From: Armillaria gallica
Taxonomy: Eukaryota > Basidiomycota > Agaricomycetes > Agaricales > Physalacriaceae
Direction: 5' to 3'
DNA length: 64,000 bases
Assembly (NCBI GenBank): GCA_037576215.1
Contig: JBANDB010000003.1
Span: 4,960,001-5,024,000 of the forward strand
Shown: positions 18,558-29,435 of the stretch, piece by piece
Layout: each line of letters starts with the position of its first letter
How positions within the stretch are numbered: position 1 is the stretch's first letter
Position numbers and translations under genes: made by a program
Notes under the pieces: model-generated
What the model was told of the DNA's origin: nothing
Databases searched by the model: none
What the model saw: the letters and a program-made list of their open reading frames with translations, nothing else

Positions 18558-19290
18558 TTAGGCGCCGTAATATAGTAGAGTCGGTTGGTAGGGGTGGAGC
18601 GCCACAAAATGTCCCATGAGACGAGCGTGGACCACGGACGAACTATGTCCCTTTGGCCGAGTCGATTGTCGCTGGAATTTGCGCTCTTTAAGGCGATAGA
18701 CCTTCTTGACAATGTAACATTTGGACAGGGAGAGGTCCGGAGACTTTAGCACGAAGGAATCACCCGGTTACTTGTCGTAAAAAACTTACGTTCAGAAGGC
18801 AAGTATCACGAAAGGGTAGAGAACTTTCAGGTGAGAATGCCCCCGCCGCAGCAACGACCTTGTTTGAGTCCTCTGCGCTGGAGGCGAAGATCGTTGTGGA
18901 TTTGTAACGCGCAGTAGCAGAAGCAATCGCGCGCCTCACGGGTCGAGAATGCTGGTCGGCACCTGGTTTTGCGCCTTTTACTATGTCGGTAAGTAATACT
19001 GCCAATCAGTAAATTCTGAGGGACCTAAAGAATTGTGAGATTGGGTACCATCTTCTCATCGATAGCCGAGAGGAAATCAGGTAACAGCGAGGATCAGGGA
19101 TTCCACGCGTATAGTACGGCAATATCAGGAGCCTTTAAAACGTCCGCGTCGGCGGTACGAGTCGCCAGGATGACAAACCTGAAAGCAAGCATGGTGAGTA
19201 ATTTTTTGTGCTTTTGGAAGAGAATTTCGATCAACAGCGTGTTGACCAGAGAAGTTATTTCGGCCATGGGTATATTGTTTGCAAGTGCCT
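18558..19290 (-). pseudogene. Possible decayed or misread gene, unrecognised
   Basis: On the minus strand a frame starting MAEITSLVNTLLIEILFQKH (about 19266) passes an intron-like segment into VILATRTADADVLKAPDIAV, meets a single TGA after YAWNP, and then continues SSLLPDFLSAIDEKMVPNL. Downstream, about 19000-18793 reads VKGAKPGADQHSRPVRRAIA to a clean GTAAGT donor. A 46-nt intron then joins it in phase to SPDLSLSKCYIVKKVYRLKE, ending YYGA with a stop at 18558. I do not recognise the protein. The in-frame TGA suggests a relic or an intron I have not resolved. Low confidence that it is a functional gene. Confidence 0.25.
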
Positions 19291-19774
19291 AGTGTAACTG
19301 CCGACGGTTTACGAACTGGTTGAGATTGCAGATAAGGACAGATAGTCGGGGTTCCAGAGTTCATTGTTGTTTCCTATTCGCTGTCCAACTATATTGTTTA
19401 GCAAGCCGTGTCGTGTATGAGACCTTGAGGCTTGGGGGGAAATCAAGGGCACTCATCGGGTTTCCGGGCCGATAAGCCGTTGAGCCAGGAACCAATCTGG
19501 TAGACTCGGATCTGAACAGTTATCTCTTCAAAGATCCTTCAACCTACACTGGTGTCTTCGCAACCGCATCCAACCCTTTTCTGCAATACAATCTTGGTTA
19601 TCGTAGTTGTGCCGTGTCAGATACGTCTCGGAGGAAAGACAATGACATCCATCGTGTAAGCGTGATGACCGGTTACCGACAACCTGCGGGAGCACGGTTA
19701 ATAAAAAGTCACTTACATATAGAACAATTGAGAATCGTGTGGTGCGTGCGTGTTCTCCTTCTCCCACGACAGCC
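19291..19774. promoter_or_regulatory. Upstream region of ABC transporter
   Basis: This stretch of about 480 bp before the transporter ATG has no coding frame I can support. It presumably carries the promoter and 5' UTR. No specific element was recognised. Confidence 0.3.
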
Positions 19775-22700
19775 ATGTCTGAAAAGGCATCTGTACACAG
19801 CGAGACCAAGTCCGAAGAGACTGTTGCAGAACAGGATGGCCATCCTCGGCGAGCACGGTGGGAAAACTGCTAACTGAATTATTCGATGTCACTCTCATCA
19901 CTGATTGATTAGATGGCAGCGCATCCCATTCGTTTCAGTGACCGCACCTCCTCCAAAGGCGTCTATCCAAGAAGCAGACATTTTGCCCGAAACACACGCG
20001 AACTGGTTCGAAATTCTCACCTTTGGTTGGATTACTAGTCTACTCGCTCTCGGTTATGCTCGTCCACTGGAAGCTCCGGATCTCTACAAGCTGCAAGACA
20101 ATCGCGGAGCAGCATTCATTGGTGAAAAGATTACTGCGTCCTTTGAAAAGAGGCGTCTGGCTGCGGCGGAATACAATCGTCGTTTACTAAATGGTGACGT
20201 CAAGCCCGGTATGAAAGCGTTGTGGTGGTCTCTTCGAGGAAATCGCGCCGAGCGGGAGAGAAAATGGAGAGAAAAAGACGGTCAGCGCAAGCCCAGTCTT
20301 GTCTTCGCCATGAACGACAGCGTGAAGTGGTGGTTCTGGTCTTCTGGAATCTTGAAGGTACTCGGCGACACGGCTCAGGTTACCAGCCCGCTTCTTGTCA
20401 AGGTATGCTGCTTCTCCGTCGCGCCAATCCTTTTGATCCCTCATTCGGCAGGCCATCATCAAATTTGCCACAGATTCTTATACCGGCCATCGGACGGGCG
20501 ACTATTCCTCCATCCCACCAATTGGCAAAGGTATCGGTTTGACCTTTGGTTTGCTGGGATTGCAGGTTGTTTCATCGCTGTGTACGCACCACTTCTTTTA
20601 TCGGTCTGCGTCCACAGGCGTTCTCATACGCGGTGGTCTGATCAATGCGATCTATGCTCGGTCCCTTCGACTAACCTCTTGCGCGCGATCGAAGCTCACG
20701 AACGGTTTGATAATGAACCACATCTCGACGGACGTGTCGCGAATCGATTTTTGTGCAGGATTTTTCCATATGGTATGGTTTGACCTGAAACACGACATAT
20801 GAACCGTTCCTTTATTTATTTTTGTCACAGGCTTGGGCCGCACCGATTCAACTGATCATATGTCTCGTTCTTCTTCTGCTGAACCTGGGCCCCAGCGCAT
20901 TGGCTGGTTTCGCGTTTTTCGTGATTGCGGCCCCGGTTCAGACAATGGTTATGAAGAAAATGTTTGCGTTCCGGGCGAGTGGCATGAGATGGACCGACAA
21001 ACGTGCCAAACTTCTCCAGGAATTGCTTGGAGGCATGAAGGTGGTCAAGTTCTTTGCATGGGAAATTCCGTTTGCGAAGAGAATATGGGAGTTTCGACAG
21101 AAGGAGATGTCGTGAGTATTTTCACAGCTCATGTTGAAGAAACATAAATCTTATTTTTCGGAAAGATTTGTTCGCTCGCTACTCCTCGTGAGGGCCGCCA
21201 ACAATTCAGTCGCTGTATCTATGCCTGCGCTGGCGTCGGTGCTTGCCTTTGTCACTTACTCCGTAACTGGACACCAGCTTGAGCCATCTGTCATTTTCGC
21301 TTCTTTGACCTTATTCCAACTCCTTCGTTTGCCTCTGATGTTCCTTCGTGAGTAGCTTGCTATTGCCTATTTACCTGGTGTGTTCATCTTGTATCCATAG
21401 CAATGTCCTTTTCCGCCATCACCGATGCCCACAATGCTACCCAGCGTCTTTATGGCGTCTTTGAAGCAGAAACACTAGAGGATACCTTTGATCGCGAAGA
21501 TGGTCTCGATGTTGCCGTTGAGGTCAAGAACGTATCCTTTACTTGGGATGCGCCACCCCCAGAAGCAGCCGAGGCAAAGAAAGGGAAGAAGGATAAGAAG
21601 GATAAAAAGAAGAAGGGGAAACCCGAAGTCGACCCCTCGTCGACGGATGAGGTCTTCGAATTGAAGGACATCTCTCTTAGCATACCCCGCGGACAGCTTG
21701 TCGCTATTGTCGGTGCCGTGGGTGCTGGAAAAACTTCCTTGCTCCAGGGTATGATTGGGGAGATGAGACGGGTTCCGAATATGAATGGGGATAAAGGCAC
21801 GATCAAGTTCGGTGGGAGTGTTGGATACTGTCCCCAGAGCGCATGGATCCAAGTGAGTTCAGTTCCTTATTTTGCTTTTTGACCTTACACTCAATGGAGC
21901 GTAGAACGCAACAATTCGAAATAATATATGTTTTGGACGTCCTTTCGAGGAAGGCAAATATTGGCAAGCCGTCAAAGACTCGTGTCTGGAGCCTGATCTC
22001 GACATGCTACCTAACGGCGACATGACAGAAGTCGGGGAAAAGGTACTGTAGCGCTGATTGAATATTTTCAGACTCAATGGTTCTGACTGAGGGTATGCAG
22101 GGCATCTCATTATCAGGAGGTCAGAAACAACGTCTGAATATCTGTCGTGCAATCTACTGCGATACAGACATCCAGATCTTTGATGTAATTTGCCTTTTCT
22201 GCCGATGAGGATATAGAATCTGACTACTCAACAGGATCCTTTGTCGGCCCTCGATGCTCATGTAGGAAAGGCGGTATTCCAGAACGTCCTACGGAGCGCC
22301 GCGCCCAACAAGACGCGTTTATTGGTCACTCACGCGTTGCACTTTCTTCCTCAGGTGGATTATATCTTCACCATTGCAGGCGGACATATAGCAGAGCGAG
22401 GCACGTACGACGAACTAATGCAGAAAGATGGAGAGTTTTCTAAATTCTACAAAGAGTTTGGGAGTAAGGAGGAGAAGGAAGAAGAGGAGGAAGTAGAGGA
22501 GGAAGAGGAAGCTGTTGAGAACATCGGGAAGGGAAGAGAGTCTGAAGATGATCTCAAGAAGAAGGTTACTCAGGGCCCTGCACTGATGCAAGCGGAGGAA
22601 CGAAATACCGGGGCGATTAGTTGGTCTGTGTACAAGCAATACTCGGAAGCTGGCAGAGGGCGGGTGGTGTTACCCATACTATTTTTCGCTCTTGTTTTTG

Positions 22701-25306
22701 TCCAGAGTGTGACGGTGATGGCGTCGTATTGGTTGGTGTACTGGCAGGAGGAGTGGGTTTCGTTCTTTCTTCTGGGAGTTCACGGTATGCTGACTTTTTC
22801 CAATCTGATAGTAAATGGGATCGACCACAAGGGTTTTACGTGAGTTTCATCTCCACTTATGAGGTGAAAGATGGCTGACAGAGTTGACGTAGATGGGCAT
22901 ATACGCAATGCTGGGTATTATGCAAGCCATTGGATTCTTCGTCATGGGAAGCATGTTCGCTGTATTGACGTATTTCGCAAGTCAGCGTTTGCATAGTGTG
23001 AGTCACTGGGCTGTGGTTCATGAAATTTACCGAACATTAACTGTGTTCCTATAGCTAGCTGTTGACCGTATTATGCGCGCGCCCATGTCGTTCTTTGAGA
23101 CCACGCCACTTGGTAGGATCATGAACCGATTTTCTAAAGGTATATTCGTCTCGTCCCTCATTGAATGTCGCTGAAGGTCATGCAGACATCGATACGATCG
23201 ACAATCTCTTGGGAGGTGAGCGTTCTCATTCTCTGAGACATTCCGGGTTTAAATATTCCTCAAGATGCGCTGCGAATGTTCGCGGGAACGACTTCATCAA
23301 TCCTTGGTGCTATCATCTTGATAGCGATTATCTTGCCGTGGTTCTTGATTGCTGTCTTTTTCATTCTCATTGTCTACATCTATGCGGCCGCCTTCTATCG
23401 AGCGAGTGCCCGGGAGTTGAAGGTACGTGACTTTGTTCGCCCTCTGATGATGAAATTGCTGACACTTCATCTTCTTAGCGACTTGGTATTCTTTCCGGCG
23501 TCTGTTTTTTTTGGAGTATTCACTGATTATCTACCTCCTAGATGCCGTTCTGAGATCGACATTATACTCTCACTTTTCTGAGTCACTTTCAGGCTTGGCA
23601 ACCATCCGTGCTTATGGCGAGTCTGAGCGTTTCCTCAAAGAAAACGAAGAACGGATCGATGTGGAAAATCGGGCTTATTGGTTGACTGTCACGAACCAGG
23701 TTTGGAGGTCTTTCTGTCTGTCAGAGCGACATTTAATTGACACCTATTGCTTTTTTAACCTTTAGCGTTGGCTGGGTATACGCCTGGACTTTTTGGGGGC
23801 ACTCCTAACTTTTATTGTTGCGATGCTGACTGTCGGGACGAGATTCAGTATCTCTCCGGCACAAACAGGTGTTACACTTTCGTACATTCTGAGTGTTCAG
23901 CAAGCGTGAGTTCCTGAATTGAATGAACACACTTGTTCGGCATTGACCTAGAATTGATTAACTTGGCAGGTTCGGATGGCTTGTCCGGCAAAGCGCAGAG
24001 GTCGAAAATGACATGAATTCGGTAGAGCGAGTAGTACACTATGCGACAGAAATTGAGCAGGAGGCTCCGCATGTGGTACCCGATAGCAAGGTTCCTGAAT
24101 CTTGGCCGTCTGTGGGTCGCGTAGAATTGAGGAACATAGTATTAAGCTACAGGCCTGGACTTCCCGCTGTCCTTAAGGGTGAGTTGATACCTTTAATGTT
24201 CTCCTCCACATGTTCTTGATCTGTTTTAGGTATTTCCATGACCGTCAAAGCTGGAGAAAAAATTGGTATCGTTGGAAGGTAAGGAGACGGTCCGTTTGAT
24301 CATGCTATCAAACTGAAGCCTTGCCTCTTGCAGAACTGGGGCAGGCAAAAGTTCAATCATGACTGCCCTGTATCGCCTAGTCGAACTTTCCTCTGGATCA
24401 ATTCATATTGACGGCGTTGACATTTCCACCGTTGGGTTGACAGAATTGCGAAAGAGCCTGTCAATTATTCCTCAAGATGCCCTATTGTGTACGGCGTGCT
24501 TTCCCATACACGTGTGTGCTCTTGCTAACCTTATTTAAATAACGCCCCCAGTTTCGGGAACCCTCCGGTCCAACCTTGATCCATTTAATTCACACGATGA
24601 TGCGAAACTATGGGACGCGTTAAAGCGATCGTACCTTGTGGACTCGCCGGCCAAGGCAGTCGCAGATGAAAATGGCGATCTATCTACCCCAATTAACAGA
24701 TTCAGTCTCGATACGGTCATTGAAGATGAGGGTGCAAATCTATCCATCGGACAGGTAGTTATTAAAACCTTCACGGGTACGCCGGAGCCGAAATGCTGAT
24801 TTCTTACTAGCGTTCATTGGTGTCGCTTGCGCGAGCTCTGGTCAAGGACTCAAAGATTCTCATACTTGATGAGGCTACGGGTGGGTGTCCCCCATCCCAC
24901 CTCTCCCCGTTCGGGGGCTAATGCCATCGGTCACAGCGTCCGTTGATTACGAGACTGACAGAAATATACAAGACACGATTACCCACGAATTCCAAGATCG
25001 CACGATTCTATGCATAGCTCGTGAGCCAGCTCGTCTTCCGGCCGAGAAGTTTCAAGCTAACGATCGTGATTTCTTACTTAGATCGCTTGCGCACGATCAT
25101 TTCATACGACCGTATATGTGTTCTTGATGCTGGCGAGATTGCTGTAAGCTGTTCATTACCGTCTTAATCCAATCGGCTCACAACAGCGTCAGGAATTTGA
25201 CACCCCTTCTCAACTATACCTAAAGACCAGTGGGATTTTCAGGGGAATGTGTGATCGGTCATCTATCACACTAGATGACATCAGGCTTGCTTCTAAACAC
25301 GAATAA
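19775..25306 (+). CDS. ABC transporter, ABCC/MRP family, Yor1-like full transporter
   Basis: Membrane ATP-driven exporter of the multidrug/oligomycin-resistance type. Exon 1 ([16 protein letters not shown]) splices to [20 protein letters not shown], then [20 protein letters not shown] and the first membrane domain. NBD1 has Walker [10 protein letters not shown] (about 21715-21740), signature [14 protein letters not shown] and Walker B/D-loop [16 protein letters not shown]. An acidic linker ([17 protein letters not shown]) leads to the second membrane domain ([20 protein letters not shown]) and NBD2: Walker [18 protein letters not shown], signature [16 protein letters not shown] and Walker [13 protein letters not shown]. 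The variant NBD2 signature (LSIGQ for LSGGQ) is common in fungal Yor1-like pumps. The end is [20 protein letters not shown], stop 25304-25306. At least 18 short introns interrupt it. The substrate is not known; drug efflux is inferred from the family. Confidence 0.92.
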
Positions 25307-25723
25307 TGAATACTGTTTTCCCGCCGCTCAGGTTCACGATTGTAATTAGAGTAGTAATGTAATCTGACGTCGAGTCATGTATCTACTAGTTGATACTCGG
25401 AGATATACCGTCGATATACGAATCATTCGTGAATCATACCTACATACATGCATGAAAAAATAAGGGAGAACTTCGCGAATCCAGTCGCCGCCCGGTCAAC
25501 TTTGAATTCTAAGGTGACACTGAAAGAAAGGTCTTCATGTAAAGTCTTCTTAAATTTTGTAGGATTGATTCCCAATACGCGAAAGCAAAGCGCTTTCAGT
25601 AAATTGGGCGTTAAGTCACGAAGCGCGACATCGATAATCAGAATAAAATGTTTGACTGTGAGAAGATACCAGAAACTACAGATGCGTTTCAATCAATAAC
25701 TATCGATGAAATCTAATTATCCA
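25307..25723. other. Convergent intergenic region
   Basis: AT-rich stretch of about 420 bp between the ABC transporter (plus) and the DUF6699-like gene (minus), so it holds both 3' UTRs. No gene or structured repeat was found; short frames on both strands overlap each other and lack domains. Confidence 0.4.
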
Positions 25724-27676
25724 TCACCTTCGCCACATTGGAACTTGGACCATGTCAAATTCGATACAGCCCTTCTGTTCTCCATCTTCTGTGCATATCG
25801 TACACCCCCTGAACCTCCTGTTAGCGCCCAACACATCGCTCCTCAAAAAATCCCCGCGTCCAGGTGGTTGGTGTCCAATCTTATCGCTATTTCGATTCCA
25901 CCGCGACCATTCAAGAAGGGTTCTATTCGGCCCTCTCATCAGCGATACCTCGTCTACCGTCATAGGTGTGCGTAAATACTCGTAGATCTTTTCCAGCACC
26001 ATTCTTACTGTGATGGGTTCATGCACGTCGATCTTCAGTGGACCCCATCGCCCAGGATTCATCCACCATTTGAGTAAAGGGTGACTAGTGGTAAAATTGA
26101 CACTTCGTATGGTTTCCGGGTTAAAAGCACTCTGACTTAGGTCTGGGGAGTGCGTTTGGCTATTGAAAAACATCCGAGACGTATTTGGCACAAATATGAT
26201 GTCCCAAAGAAATATATTACGAAAAGGATCGTCTCCGATAAGGCTGTTCAAGCTGTTTATCATCGTAGATGAGTGAGGTGGCGCATCAACGGTGAGATCA
26301 GGAGGAGGATTGGCTGGCTGTGACTGCCCAGGCCCCGACTCAGATTGAGAGTTCATAGCTTGGGGAGGAGCGACAGTGTGGGGAAGATCAGGAATGGCGC
26401 CACCTCGGCGGCCTCGCCTGCGACGTAAGGGACACGTTGTAGAATCGCACCGATGAACATGGTCCTGTCTTCGCTTGGTTCTATATCGAGAACGAGACCT
26501 AGAACGAACTCGACGACGGGCTGGTGAGGCTGGCCTGTCTTCTTCAACAGGATCCAGAGCAGTCACTGTTGTGGAGGGTGCATTATGTGAAGTCCCGTCT
26601 CGACCATTTTCAGTTGCAGGCGCCCGCGAGAGATCGTTGAGGTCATCTAAGATAGCACGAAGAGCGTGTCGTGCAGCATCAAGCTCTTCGATTATATTTG
26701 GTCCCTCCGAAGCCACAGCTTCGCATATTGTCTGGAGATCTTTTCTGTCATGAACTGTAAAGTGTTCTCAGGTCTGGAGGCCCTTGACGGTCGAACATGC
26801 AAAGGGGTACTCACAGAAACGAATCAGTTCAGGAGTCCTAAGCGCGGGAATATAGAACTTCCTCAACGCAGTTTCAAAAGTAAGGATGGATGGGCCGGGA
26901 AGGATACCGCACACTATATCTCGAGCCATAACCAGTTCTTCGTCAAACCCGACACCATACTCAGTAGATAGATCATCCGCATCTAGTGAGATGAGCCGTG
27001 TCAGGATATTCCCGTGATTGTGGCGACCGTGTAAAAGGGCCTGAAGTCCTTGTAGCGTATCGTATAGGAGGGCGGCCATTCGCTGGTCTCCGAGTTGGCC
27101 GTTACGATCCTCGTCGATCACGGGAACGCCGACTCTCAGACGTACGCATAAAAAATCTCGAATCTTATTTTGATGATCCCGAAGAGCATGTTTGTCGATG
27201 GGAAAGGTATCGAGGCTACCACGGATATCTGTCACTAAGTCGTATATTCGGAGGTGAAAGTCAGCATTATCTGTCGTGCGCATAAGCCATCTGCCAAGCA
27301 TAGTGTCGGTCCAATCTCGAGCCGCATCCCACATAGCGCTTCGGAGTAACTGCAATATCTGGAGCCGATGGCGGATAACATCAGCATGAGTGCCATCGAT
27401 GATGCGGTCGCGTATTTCTGCGAGGCGTGGAATGTAGCTGAAGCCCTGCTCGGCAACATGATCGTCTAGATCAAGTTTCTGTATGGCGAGAGAAACTAAA
27501 ACGCCTCGGTTAGGGAAGAGTGATGGGCGCTTCTCCTCGTTAATCAGAGTTTCAATGCCCACGAGACAGTCGTGGATCAAGGCGGCCATAATTTCGACAG
27601 CCTTGAACGTGATTCGTTCGGTATCTAATGGCGTCACTGCAGCATATCCGTGAAGAATGGAGGGTCTATCGTCCAT
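25724..27676 (-). CDS. Unknown protein with C-terminal DUF6699-like domain
   Basis: Two large exons. Exon 1 starts at 27676 (MDDRPSILHGYAAVTPLDTE) and is a long, mostly helical region rich in Arg, Leu and Asp without a domain I recognise. At about 26817 a GTGAGT donor and at about 26785 a TTTACAG acceptor join LIRF to FHDRKDLQTICEAVASEG. Exon 2 has a basic SR-like stretch (RRRVRSRSRSRYRTKRR), a Pro-rich linker, and then a globular end: FLWDIIFVPNTSRMFF, HPLLKWWMNPGRWGPLKIDV, and PITVRMVLEKIYEYLRTPMT. That layout (hydrophobic strand, proline turn, TVxxVLxxIYxxL helix) is the DUF6699 pattern common in Agaricomycetes. Function unknown. Stop at 25724-25726. Confidence 0.75.
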
Positions 27677-28259
27677 CTGTAAGGACTGCTAATATTGGGA
27701 GAGTATAGTGTTTTGAGGAAGTTGAGAAAGCCTCGTGGGGTACACAAGACAAGAAGGTACCGAAATATCAAATATGACTCGGGTTTTTGAGAGGGTGTAT
27801 TGCCGGGTTATGCGCCTAGACAAAGGCTATAAAAGCGGCGGCAATAAAGAACAAGAAACTCAACTACAAGAAAATCTTGTCGTCGCGGAGGGCTACGACA
27901 TCACAAAACATTAAATAGCTAAATATGTGGATGTTATTATTGTCCTGCTCTTGTGGTAATATCGGGCAGGCGAGAAGGTACATCAGTAAGGTACATAGAC
28001 ACGAGTAAAGCTGACTAGGACTTGCGGACGCATCTTAAATAATGGCAAGGTCAGAGATAGAAGCAGTCGTAACAAAATCATAGGTTCCAGCGACACTGGT
28101 GTTAGGCGTAGGATATGCATATGATGTCTAATGATGTAGTGTGACTGTAAAATATGACGGAAGAAGGTCAGGATATCACCATATACATAGAGATGCAATA
28201 TGCGCACATTAATATGTCGACAATCGTCTGACAATCTTATGGATGAGAGCAGCAGATAC
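27677..28259. other. Intergenic region between two minus-strand genes
   Basis: About 580 bp, AT-rich toward its right end. It should carry the promoter of the DUF6699-like gene and the 3' UTR of the zinc-finger gene. A plus-strand TATAAAAG (27828-27835) is in the wrong orientation for either flanking gene, and no plus-strand gene follows it. No gene called. Confidence 0.35.
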
Positions 28260-28948
28260 TTATGAAGAGAACGATGAAACGCCAACATCATTTGAAACAT
28301 TGACATGCCTTGCGAGCGTTAAATGATCGGACATAACTGTGTTCCCCGGTTTGTTGATCTCTATAGGTTGAATGGCGTCTTCCGGAGCGTCATCTTCTGA
28401 CTCTACCGACAACATTGAGACCGTATCATCGTCCTGGTCTGAAACAGAGACGGGAGCACTGGCAGCTTTCGGTGATGACGCAGTTCGCGTGGTGGTGGTG
28501 ATTTTCTTTACGGGACTTATTCTACCACGAACATCACGCGACTGGCGATGCCTTGGAACATAACCGTGCAATCGTTTACGGTGGCGCGTCAGAGAACCAG
28601 GATCGGAGGTGCAAAATGCGCAGTCCGGACAATGTTGAGACTTCTGGCGTGTGCTACAAACGTGTCGATGAAATTGGGGCACTGAAGGACCCAAAAGAAA
28701 ACGTACTGCGTTCGGATATGCGTATCCACATTTGATCTCTGCATGTTCTCAAAGCTACATACCGGGCACCGGTGCATCCTGCAAGAGAAGGTAAGATTTC
28801 ATCTAAAGGAATTCGAAAGGAACTTCTTTTACAATTTCGACTTGTCTTGGGCGTGGATACGCATGTGCCTAGGCATGTCACTCTTGCGTCGAATATGAAC
28901 GTTGCATACGGTACACTGCGCACCACTGGGTACCTTTTGCAAACACAT
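28260..28948 (-). CDS. C2H2 zinc-finger protein, probable transcription factor
   Basis: Small protein with three C2H2-like fingers. Start ATG 28948 gives MCLQKVPSGAQ and finger 1 CTVCNVHIRRKSDMPRHMRI(H). An intron ending TTGCAG joins to finger 2, RCPVCSFENMQRSNVDTHIR(TH). A second intron (donor GTACGT, acceptor TTTGTAG) supplies TRQKSQH and finger 3, CPDCAFCTSDPGSLTRHRKR(LH). The remainder is basic, then acidic and serine rich (SDQDDDTVSMLSVESEDD). Finger spacing fits sequence-specific DNA binding and nuclear localisation. The gene is divergent from the hybrid histidine kinase, with 487 bp between start codons. The regulated pathway is not visible. Confidence 0.8.
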
Positions 28949-29435
28949 GGACTTTTCCTTGATTGAATTGTAAGAACAAGAATCCCAGAGGAGGAATAAG
29001 GCTTACGGCTGCGACACGAGGCATGCTGGAGGGTAAGAAAGAGGAAGAAGGTTGAATAGCATGTTAATAAAAGGACTGAGCATGCGAGATCCGGCTGGCA
29101 TCCGAGACGGTGACCCAAAGATGGATGCGAAGCAAGGCCAAAAAAGTAGATTTCGCCTCAATTCTACGCCTTCTGTGATAGTTCTTCGGTTCAAATTTCA
29201 AGGGAGAAGCGATGAGCAAGGGATACAGAACGTTGGCACACTGGCATCATGATCTAGCTTCTAGACTTTTGCCTGGAAGAGACCGAATTTAGGCATCCAG
29301 GACGGCAAGCTGTGCCGATAATTATTTTGCCCTCATGACATGACATCACAGCCTTGATGGACCGGCATTTTCCTTACAGCAGTGGAGCTCTATGAGGGTC
29401 AATCTTGCCCCAGGACCGCGCTGACCACCGTCTGC
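28949..29435. promoter_or_regulatory. Divergent upstream region, zinc-finger gene / histidine kinase
   Basis: About 490 bp between two divergent start codons, expected to hold both promoters. An in-frame upstream ATG at 29382 could extend the kinase by 18 residues. No clear core promoter motif was recognised. Confidence 0.35.

Noticed and set aside
22440..22560. Acidic Glu-rich stretch as a tandem repeat
   Set aside because: It is low-complexity linker sequence inside the ABC transporter between NBD1 and the second membrane domain.
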